Source: an uncultured Bacteroidales bacterium
Lineage (GTDB): Bacteria; Bacteroidota; Bacteroidia; Bacteroidales; Paludibacteraceae
Assembly (NCBI GenBank): GCA_946405045.1
Contig: CAMJFV010000079.1
Coordinates: 1 to 7,938, forward strand
Reading direction: 5' to 3'
DNA: 7,938 nucleotides
Shown: positions 1-5,785 of the stretch, piece by piece
How positions within the stretch are numbered: position 1 is the first letter of the stretch
Layout: every line of letters begins with the position of its first letter
Notes under the pieces: generated by a model
What the model was told of the DNA's origin: nothing
The model's database searches: none
What the model saw: the letters and a program-made list of their open reading frames with translations, nothing else
Position numbers and translations under genes: made by a program

Positions 1-1
1 T

Positions 2-73
2 GTGCCAATTGTATACTATGACAAAAAGAAAGATGGAATAAGCATTGAATATAATGCAACTGATTTTTTATAA
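2..73 (+). CDS. C-terminal end of a restriction-endonuclease-like paralogue (5' end outside window)
   Basis: Reading from base 2 gives 23 codons ending in TAA at 71-73. The peptide aligns without gaps to the last 23 residues of the next gene: both have a V-x-Y-x-KKK stretch, an aromatic/acidic segment, and end in YN-x-x-DF-x (YNATDFL here, YNPEDFQ there). I count 10 of 23 identical. The simplest reading is that this is the end of a paralogous endonuclease in the same operon. Only the tail is visible, so catalytic residues and full length cannot be judged. A chance match is possible given the short length, but the gapless alignment and conserved stop position argue for common ancestry. Confidence 0.6.
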   Translation: MPIVYYDKKKDGISIEYNATDFL

Positions 74-74
74 T

Positions 75-692
75 ATGGCAAATTCAAAGGTAAAACTCGA
101 TGATGTGTCATCTGCAAATGGGACTCGGAAAATAAGTCTCCCCAAATATTCGTCCCAGGTTATAAATTTGGCAAATGGGTATGCAAAAGCCACAAAACCA
201 GCAAATGTGGGACAGGTCTCAGAAGACATAAAGAAATTTAGAGATGATGACTCTCTTTCTGGATATACAAACCAGGATTGGATAAATTGGCACAAAAAGC
301 AATATCCCGATGGAATACAAAAAGCAACTGATGCAGCTTGGGCAATGTTCGAAAAAATGCGAAATAGTCTCAACACTGTAACTAAAGATGACATAAAAAA
401 ATGGGAAGAAGATTTTGTCTTCTCAAAGACTTATGATGGTTTAATGGTTCAAAATGCTATCGTAAAGAAGATTGCAGAAGAAATTGGCACAAAGGACTTT
501 CGTCTGGCATCACCAGAAGAAGAACGTCAAGGAATAGACGGATTTATTAATGGACACCCTGTTCAAATCAAGTCTGACTCTTATGACAGGACAGGTAAAC
601 TTCACAACGAAGATATTCAATGTGTTGTAGTTTCCTATAAAAAGAAAAAGAAGAATATTTTCTTCGATTACAATCCGGAAGATTTTCAATGA
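75..692 (+). CDS. Type II restriction endonuclease, PD-(D/E)XK-like, resembling the MjaI family
   Basis: The product has 205 residues if translation starts at ATG 75, one base after the preceding TAA (71-73), an arrangement typical of translational coupling. An earlier in-frame TTG (45) would overlap the upstream gene. The N-terminal third holds LPKYSSQVINLANGYAK followed by VGQVSE, and the middle has a W-x-E-D-x-V-x-x-K-T-Y-x-G helix-rich segment. I recall this pattern from MjaI-type (CTAG-cutting) enzymes; that assignment is from memory. A likely nuclease centre is the acidic EEE followed by GIDG and then PVQIK (D155, Q164 and K166 from ATG 75). This gives D-x8-Q-x-K, with Q in place of the usual D/E, a variation known in this fold. 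The gene faces two methyltransferases across a terminator, which supports a restriction role. A nicking or degenerate enzyme is possible. Confidence 0.7.
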   Translation: MANSKVKLDDVSSANGTRKISLPKYSSQVINLANGYAKATKPANVGQVSEDIKKFRDDDSLSGYTNQDWINWHKKQYPDGIQKATDAAWAMFEKMRNSLNTVTKDDIKKWEEDFVFSKTYDGLMVQNAIVKKIAEEIGTKDFRLASPEEERQGIDGFINGHPVQIKSDSYDRTGKLHNEDIQCVVVSYKKKKKNIFFDYNPEDFQ

Positions 693-701
693 CACTCGCA
701 A

Positions 702-727
702 AAAAGGATAGACAAACCTATCCTTTT
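702..727. terminator. Bidirectional intrinsic terminator between convergent R and M genes
   Basis: A perfect 10-bp inverted repeat (AAAAGGATAG at 702-711, CTATCCTTTT at 718-727) encloses the 6-nt loop ACAAAC. Both strands end the stem in a T run. It starts 9 bases after the endonuclease stop and ends 6 bases before the methyltransferase stop, so it can end transcription from both sides. Confidence 0.8.
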
Positions 728-733
728 CTGCTT

Positions 734-2107
734 CTATAAAAAAACACTAAGATTCTTTATTTTAGGCCTATATGTATTCTTATTCTCGCTCAACTCGGGA
801 TATTTGTTCAAAGGAACCGGGTGTTGAGTGTCGAAATGCAACACAACGTAATAAGGAGCACTTCGTGGATTGAAACCGTTTTCTACAAGAGTTTCTTTTG
901 TCCAGATTTGAAACATACCTTTAGATTTTAATTTAAACAACAATGGCTCCTTGCCCGCTGTATGCAACAAAACATATTGCATTCGTTCAAATCCCGACTG
1001 TACCAACACGGAACCTTTTGAATCGCCTGCACGTAGATAGCAAATGCCTTTTTCAATCATTAACTTCTTAAGAGGTGCACGAGCATGGTTGATCAAAACT
1101 GTTGGCTCTGTATTTGCTGAGATGGAGACATTATCACTTTTTGCCTTTATCTCTTCCTTAATCGCTGCATTAACTTCAAACTTAGAACCATAATTACGAA
1201 CTTTCACATCTACTTGCTTGTCAATCTTGTGTACATCCACATAACAATAAGGTAATGTATCTATAGCAGCCTGATAATCTAAAGAAGAATTATCTTCACT
1301 AAACGAATATTCACATTGCTTGTCTATGCAACCATCAATTACCTTTTCTTTGTAGAAAGCTCGGAAATCCTTGTTAAGTTCATAACCAATAGAATTTCGT
1401 CCAAGATTAGCGGCTGCTAATGCTGTTGTACCGCTACCCATGAAAGGATCACAAATAGTATCACCAATGAAAGAGAACATTCTGATTAATCGCCTTGGAA
1501 GTTCTTCAGGGAATACAGCAATATGTCTATTTTGTTTGGCTCCATTAAATGTCCAATGTGAAGAAAAATATTCATTCCATTCTTCCATTGTAAGGATTGA
1601 TGCTTCTTTTGATTTTTGTGTAGGGATTGGGCCTTTACCCAACTTCTTGAACAAAAGTATGTGTTCAAAGTCTATTTTAACAATTCCACCTCGAGGATAG
1701 GGGTAACTACCCATAACTTTCTCGCCTCCTGTTGTATGCATAGAAGTTGGCTTTTGCCACACAATACTGCCCATATAGTCAAAGCCAATAGTTTCACAGA
1801 ATCGAATGATCTCAGAATGTATAGGAATAACTTTATAGCGGCCATAATATACGGAACGAGCAAACTGATCCCCAATGTTGATACACATTCTACAGCCTGG
1901 CACTAAAATACGATGGCATTCTTTCCATACAAGGTTAAGATTGTTGATGTACGCTTCATAAGTGTCATTAAAACCAATCTGATTTTCCACACCATAATCT
2001 TTCAATTGCCAATAAGGAGGAGATGTCACAATTAGATGCACAGACTCATTTTGAATCTGTGTCATTTTACGACTATCACCATTTATGAGAACATGCTTTG
2101 TAGACAT
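734..2107 (-). CDS. Beta-class DNA amino-methyltransferase (probable N4-cytosine) with long C-terminal extension
   Basis: This enzyme would transfer a methyl group from S-adenosylmethionine to an exocyclic amino group of DNA and so protect the site cut by the partner endonuclease. From ATG 2107 it has 457 residues; a TTG at 2113 is also in frame but less likely. The catalytic motif TSPPYW is at residues 28-33, and the SAM-binding motif DPFMGSGTT follows at 220-228. That order marks the beta class of the N6_N4_Mtase family (N6-adenine or N4-cytosine). TSPPY suits N4-cytosine but does not prove it. Between them lies a region with GDQFARSVYYG and, before the SAM motif, FPEELPRRLI. Residues from about 265 to 457 form an extra, lysine-rich, mixed alpha/beta extension not needed for catalysis in this family. 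It is the second gene of a two-methylase operon, 23 bases after the first. Confidence 0.85.
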   Translation of the reverse strand: MSTKHVLINGDSRKMTQIQNESVHLIVTSPPYWQLKDYGVENQIGFNDTYEAYINNLNLVWKECHRILVPGCRMCINIGDQFARSVYYGRYKVIPIHSEIIRFCETIGFDYMGSIVWQKPTSMHTTGGEKVMGSYPYPRGGIVKIDFEHILLFKKLGKGPIPTQKSKEASILTMEEWNEYFSSHWTFNGAKQNRHIAVFPEELPRRLIRMFSFIGDTICDPFMGSGTTALAAANLGRNSIGYELNKDFRAFYKEKVIDGCIDKQCEYSFSEDNSSLDYQAAIDTLPYCYVDVHKIDKQVDVKVRNYGSKFEVNAAIKEEIKAKSDNVSISANTEPTVLINHARAPLKKLMIEKGICYLRAGDSKGSVLVQSGFERMQYVLLHTAGKEPLLFKLKSKGMFQIWTKETLVENGFNPRSAPYYVVLHFDTQHPVPLNKYPELSENKNTYRPKIKNLSVFL

Positions 2108-2130
2108 AATCAATTTGTTGCAAACAGAAT

Positions 2131-3198
2131 CTATTTGGACGGCAATGTAGTAAGATCTGAGTGGTCTTCATACTCAACGATATACTCTCCATTTTCTTTT
2201 TTTAATATTGACTTCAAATAGTTAAACTCTATTTCAGACTCTTGTTTCGTCATTACCTTGTAATTAAGGGTAGTGTTAAAATGTTTAACTTCCTTACCAG
2301 ACTCCTCACGATTATCAACAAATTTCTTATGAGCATCAAATCGTTTCTTTATTGATCTATTACATAATTCAATATCAAGTTCTTCTATTCCCTCTCGTAT
2401 AACAGGTTCAAAGTTGGCATCAATATCATAACCACATGAATTTCTTCCTGTAAGAATAGCTGCTTGCATGGTTGTACCTGTACCCAAAAAAGGATCTAAT
2501 ACAGTATCTTCTTTCTGTGAAAACATATTAATCAAACGAAACGGAACTTCAAAAGGAAATGCTGCACTACGATCTCGCGTATTTGTCTTTTGTAGATTTT
2601 GTTTTATTCCTTTTATCTCCCAAACATCAGAAAACCAAATATTTCGTTCTTCCCAAAAGAATGAACTTTTCATTCGCCAAAGTTTTGCTTCTGATGTTTT
2701 GTATGTACGCTTGTCTCCCTTACGAAAAATAAGAATCCATTCATGTTCAAGAGTAATATATGCTCCACAAGGTAACATACCACTCCCCATAAATTTATTA
2801 GGGGCATTTGTCTGTTTGCGCCAAATTATATTAGGCAAGCCAACAAATCCTAATTCAATGCATGTATTAGATATTCGACTATGATTATTATAAAGAGCGA
2901 AATTTCCATTAATGGTCCTTGTTGCATCTCCAATATTGATACAAAGAAATCCCCCTGGTTTGATAACACGGAAACATTCTTTCCATATTTTATCAAGTTC
3001 TTTATGCATAAGTTCAAAAGCTTTCTCTGGCTCTTTCTGTAAATGATCAGCTATTTCTTTGTTCTGATTAGACATAATTTCATCCCACATTTCAATCATT
3101 GGATATGGAGGAGACGTCACAACCAAGTCAATAGAATTATCTTTAGTACGAGTCATCTGTTGTGATGCACCAATGTATATATTATGATTTGTTCTCAT
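2131..3198 (-). CDS. Beta-class DNA amino-methyltransferase (probable N4-cytosine, MthZI/MjaI-like)
   Basis: This is the first gene of the methylase operon. From ATG 3198 it has 355 residues; an in-frame TTG at 3234 would add 12 basic residues that do not look conserved. TSPPYPMIEMWD starts at residue 28, and DPFLGTGTT (SAM-binding motif I) is at 235-243. The order catalytic motif then SAM motif is beta class. FSDVWEI (189-195) and FPFEVPFRLI (214-223) are typical pre-motif-I sequences. TSPPYPMIEMWD reminds me of the CTAG-specific N4-cytosine enzymes M.MthZI and M.MjaI; this is recalled, not searched. The two methylases share only family motifs and differ in the target-recognition stretch between them, so they probably modify different strands or different sites. 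After residue ~265 comes a charged tail of ~90 residues ending in acidic sequence. Confidence 0.85.
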   Translation of the reverse strand: MRTNHNIYIGASQQMTRTKDNSIDLVVTSPPYPMIEMWDEIMSNQNKEIADHLQKEPEKAFELMHKELDKIWKECFRVIKPGGFLCINIGDATRTINGNFALYNNHSRISNTCIELGFVGLPNIIWRKQTNAPNKFMGSGMLPCGAYITLEHEWILIFRKGDKRTYKTSEAKLWRMKSSFFWEERNIWFSDVWEIKGIKQNLQKTNTRDRSAAFPFEVPFRLINMFSQKEDTVLDPFLGTGTTMQAAILTGRNSCGYDIDANFEPVIREGIEELDIELCNRSIKKRFDAHKKFVDNREESGKEVKHFNTTLNYKVMTKQESEIEFNYLKSILKKENGEYIVEYEDHSDLTTLPSK

Positions 3199-3466
3199 CT
3201 TTTTTATTAAAAATTTATCCCTTTTTATAAACAAATTTCAATGTTTTTTTGTATTTATAATATGCATTTACGTTCATATAGCTTCAATCATATTTTTGAC
3301 CCATTCCAAGAATTCAAATAATTCAAGAACAAAGCGTTGATGACGCCTTTTTATTTATATTTAACACAAGTTTAAAGCCATTGTGCAAGGCTTTTGCAAA
3401 TTTACAATATTTTGTTCAAATCCCATTTAAAACCATTGATTATTGCTTTACCCTCACATTTAATCA
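3199..3466. other. AT-rich non-coding spacer between the R-M and Rhs regions
   Basis: No convincing gene lies here on either strand. It must hold the promoter of the - strand methylase operon. One TAnnTTTG-type -7 box (TAAATTTG on the - strand, plus coordinates 3397-3404) is present, but no TTTG sits at the expected 19-21 base distance. A small hairpin AAAGCC/GGCTTT (3374-3379 with 3389-3394) and a GCGT/ACGC hairpin near 3338-3350 followed by a T run are visible; their role is unclear. Confidence 0.5.
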
Positions 3467-4020
3467 GATTCCATCTTTATAACTTACGGAGTGGATTTTC
3501 AGCGTCGTCGCATGAAAATTTTCAAAAATGATTCACTAATTTTGACACGCTATTACTTCTCGGATTACGAGGAGGAGCATTATGCCGACGGCAGAGTCAG
3601 GAAGATTGACTACATCACCGGTCCGACAGGATTGGTAGGAGTGAGGATCTCCACAAACGGAACAGATTCCCTTCTCCATGCCTTCACAGACAGGTTTGGA
3701 AATCTAGTGATGCTTGTGGACGGCGATAAAAATATAGTTGACAGGCTTGCATACGATCCGTGGGGAGCGAGACGTAATCCTGACGACTGGACAAAGCCCG
3801 ACACAGCGAGACATCTGTTGCCTCGAGGCTATTCCATGCATGAGCATATCGATTGTCTGGGACTCATCAACATGAACGCTCGTATCTATGAGCCAGCCAC
3901 ATGCAGTTTCCTCAGCCCCGATCCGCTCATCGCTGACGAGAATAACTGGTTGAACTACAACAGATACTTGTATTGTCTCGGCAATCCGGTGAAGTTTGCC
4001 GATCCGACGGGAATGCAGGT
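3467..4020 (+). repeat. Direct repeat copy A of the Rhs core end (paired with 6140-6693)
   Basis: Offset to the second copy is exactly 2673 bases with no gaps. Bases 3467-3847 are identical to 6140-6520 by eye. From 3848 to 4018 I count 8 substitutions: one I/L change, an AAT/GAG codon change, and five other single-base changes. The repeat ends just past the codons for DPTGMQV, where the two tips diverge completely. Confidence 0.9.
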
Positions 4021-4732
4021 ATTAAATCCCACTTATGATGTGGAGGGTATTTACAAGTATCTCCCTTTGCCGATAAATGTGCCGGAACCAAGTTTTGATT
4101 ATATCGTTACCGACAACAGTTGGGAAGAGCAGGCGATGGCGACCGTAAGATTCAACAATGCGATGTATGAACTTAATAGGGTCGTTACAGCAGGAGCAAA
4201 TAATGCAATGGCATATATCGGCCACGATCGCGATGCCGCAGTCCAAAGAGCATTAGCGAATGCGGCTGTGGCTTCTGCACAGGCGGCTGCGGCAGCAAAT
4301 GCGGCTGGTGATGTAGGAAGAAATGCGATGAACGGAATTTCTGGTCCTACCACATTTGAGAAAGTCAGTTTAGTTTCCTCATTAATAGGAACAAATCAAA
4401 CTTTTGAAGATGCTATATTCACTTTGGGCAAAGTAGAGTTTGATAAATTAGGTGCTGTTGGCAAAGTCATGACAACAACCAGTACTGCTGTTGCCATTGG
4501 AGGAGCTGCCATTAGTGTGATTGGAGGAATCAAAAACGTTCGTGATGGTAATCCTGTCAGAGGTTATTTTGATATTGGTATAGCTGTTGCAGGAGGAATT
4601 GGGACACTAATAGTAAGTAATGCGGCTGTATTCGCGGGATGTGCATGGGCAGGTCCTGTAGGTTGGACATTAATAGGAATAAGTGTTACCTATTCCGTCG
4701 CAGTCGCTTTTATTGACGTTTTGGATAATTAA
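3491..4732 (+). CDS. 5'-truncated Rhs core end fused to a 238-residue putative membrane-active toxin tip
   Basis: The reading frame is open only from 3464, directly after a TAA (3461-3463), and enters mid-Rhs. The GTG at 3491 and ATG at 3512 are internal codons of a larger rhs gene, so a true start is missing. Residues 1-123 (from 3491) are YD-repeat-like, including DRLAYDPWGARR. Residues ~124-175 are the Rhs-associated core end: NARIYEPATCSFLSPDPL, then NYNRYLYCLGNP and DPTGM. The tip is residues 176-413: an Ala-rich helical stretch (~254-273), then three Gly/Ala-rich hydrophobic segments (~323-347, 361-383, 385-408). In Rhs proteins the part after DPxG is the variable toxin; small-residue hydrophobic hairpins suggest a pore former, which is inference. 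Two membrane proteins follow 12 bases downstream, fitting immunity genes. It may be a silent orphan cassette, or expressed only after recombining with a full rhs gene. Confidence 0.75.
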   Translation: MDFQRRRMKIFKNDSLILTRYYFSDYEEEHYADGRVRKIDYITGPTGLVGVRISTNGTDSLLHAFTDRFGNLVMLVDGDKNIVDRLAYDPWGARRNPDDWTKPDTARHLLPRGYSMHEHIDCLGLINMNARIYEPATCSFLSPDPLIADENNWLNYNRYLYCLGNPVKFADPTGMQVLNPTYDVEGIYKYLPLPINVPEPSFDYIVTDNSWEEQAMATVRFNNAMYELNRVVTAGANNAMAYIGHDRDAAVQRALANAAVASAQAAAAANAAGDVGRNAMNGISGPTTFEKVSLVSSLIGTNQTFEDAIFTLGKVEFDKLGAVGKVMTTTSTAVAIGGAAISVIGGIKNVRDGNPVRGYFDIGIAVAGGIGTLIVSNAAVFAGCAWAGPVGWTLIGISVTYSVAVAFIDVLDN

Positions 4733-4744
4733 AATAAAAATAAT

Positions 4745-5188
4745 ATGAAAAAGCTTAAAGTGTACATAGAAAAGATCATTGCCAATCACATGAATGTTTG
4801 GAAAAAAGCATATGGAAACTATTCCGGAGCTTGTTTTAATTTTGCTTGGCAATATGGGTTATCAATATCTTTATCATTTTACTTGGCCCTTGCCGTGTTA
4901 GGAGAAGTAACAAATTCAAAAATTTTTGATTCATATAATGACTTTTTCAGAGTGGAATGGAGCAGTCTTGAACGTTTTAATTTGGCTTTGACTGTATTTG
5001 TCCCTTATGGTATTTCCATTATAGCATTGTATTCTTTTCTGAAATACAAAGACAGATATCTAAGATTATCTGAAAAATATGATATTTGTAATCCATCGCA
5101 ATCTCTTCTTACTGTCATTATGTTTCTTTTTATTCCAATAGTAGTTTTAACTATTTGCTTGATTATTGCTACATCATTGAAAAATTAG
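4745..5188 (+). CDS. Putative immunity protein 1, small three-segment membrane protein
   Basis: The protein has 147 residues and no family that I recognise. The ATG at 4745 follows the tip gene's stop by 12 bases in an A-rich leader (AATAAAAATAAT), a common Bacteroidetes start context. A basic amphipathic N-terminus (residues 1-22) precedes a conserved NYSGACFNFAWQYG block. Three hydrophobic segments lie at about 38-56, 80-98 and 121-143, with a charged loop EWSSLERFN before the second and KYKDRYLRLSEKYD after it. It sits directly behind a putative pore-forming Rhs tip, the position of immunity genes in Rhs and CDI loci, and immunity to pore-forming toxins is often an integral membrane protein. 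The function is inferred from position only. The next gene is a close paralogue. Confidence 0.65.
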   Translation: MKKLKVYIEKIIANHMNVWKKAYGNYSGACFNFAWQYGLSISLSFYLALAVLGEVTNSKIFDSYNDFFRVEWSSLERFNLALTVFVPYGISIIALYSFLKYKDRYLRLSEKYDICNPSQSLLTVIMFLFIPIVVLTICLIIATSLKN

Positions 5189-5207
5189 ATGATCTCACAA
5201 TAATCCA

Positions 5208-5648
5208 ATGAAAAAGATAAAAGTGTACATAGAAAGGCTCATTGCTAATTATATGAATGTGTGGAAAAAGGGGCACGGAAACTATTCAGGGGCTTGCTTT
5301 AATTTTGCTTGGCAATATGGATTCTCTTTTTTCGCTTCATTTTACTTGACATTGGCTACATTGGGAAAAGTCACGGGGTCGGGTATTTTTGAATCTTATA
5401 ATGATTTTTTCAGAATAGAATGGTGTCGTCTGGAACGATTTAATCTGGCATTGGCTGGATTTGTTCCTTATGGTATATCCATTATAGCATTGTATTCTTT
5501 TTTGAAATACAAAAACAGATATCTTAGGTTGTCTGAGAAATATGATGTGTGTGATCCTTTAAAAGATTTTTTTAACCTCTTAAAAAGCTTTATTCCTGTT
5601 GTGATATTAGCTATTTGTTTAGGCGTTGCTACATCATTAATGGGTTAA
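5208..5648 (+). CDS. Putative immunity protein 2, paralogue of the preceding membrane protein
   Basis: The protein has 146 residues and aligns with the preceding gene end to end with one single-residue gap; I count about 105 of 146 identical (72%). The blocks NYSGACFNFAWQYG, FVPYGISIIALYSFLKYK and RYLRLSEKYD are nearly unchanged. Differences concentrate in the first membrane segment and following loop (~residues 39-59) and in the stretch from ~114 to 128 before and into the third membrane segment. This pattern suggests retained fold with altered specificity. The ATG at 5208 lies 19 bases after the previous stop, so co-transcription is likely. It could protect against a toxin variant no longer present, or be a dosage duplicate. 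No catalytic motif is visible. Confidence 0.65.
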   Translation: MKKIKVYIERLIANYMNVWKKGHGNYSGACFNFAWQYGFSFFASFYLTLATLGKVTGSGIFESYNDFFRIEWCRLERFNLALAGFVPYGISIIALYSFLKYKNRYLRLSEKYDVCDPLKDFFNLLKSFIPVVILAICLGVATSLMG

Positions 5649-5690
5649 AGTATGTGTATCTTCATTTTCAGAAGATTCCAGCCTCAGCGA

Positions 5691-5702
5691 GCCCGCAAGG
5701 GC
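5691..5702. other. GC-rich hairpin with GCAA tetraloop at the Rhs junction
   Basis: GCCC (5691-5694) and GGGC (5699-5702) enclose the stable tetraloop GCAA. It lies in the 80-base scar between the second immunity gene and the Rhs fragment B frame. It lacks a following T run, so it is not a classic terminator. Confidence 0.35.
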
Positions 5703-5785
5703 GAACGGAAAAGATTGAGGGCTGATGAATAGCCGACGAAGGCAGCTGGCTCAACTACAACCGTGGACTGCCGATTCTTGACGAC

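Noticed and set aside
68..394. 108-residue open frame on the - strand opposite the endonuclease
   Set aside because: It lies entirely within the well-supported endonuclease gene, has no recognisable motif and no leader; it is an antisense shadow.
2468..2884. 138-residue + strand frame opposite the first methyltransferase
   Set aside because: It is the complement of a gene with clear catalytic motifs on the other strand; its sequence is cysteine-rich and low in structure, typical of a shadow frame.
3336..3358. GCGT/ACGC hairpin followed by a T run, resembling a + strand terminator
   Set aside because: The stem is only four base pairs before a bulge and there is no + strand gene upstream for it to terminate.
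3397..3404. TAAATTTG on the - strand as the methylase operon promoter
   Set aside because: The nearest TTTG is only 12 bases away instead of 19-21, and the leader would be ~190 bases long; too weak to call.
3537..3544. TAATTTTG, a -7-like box in the Rhs core (also in copy B)
   Set aside because: It is in conserved coding sequence and has no TTTG at 19-21 bases upstream, so a chance match is likely.
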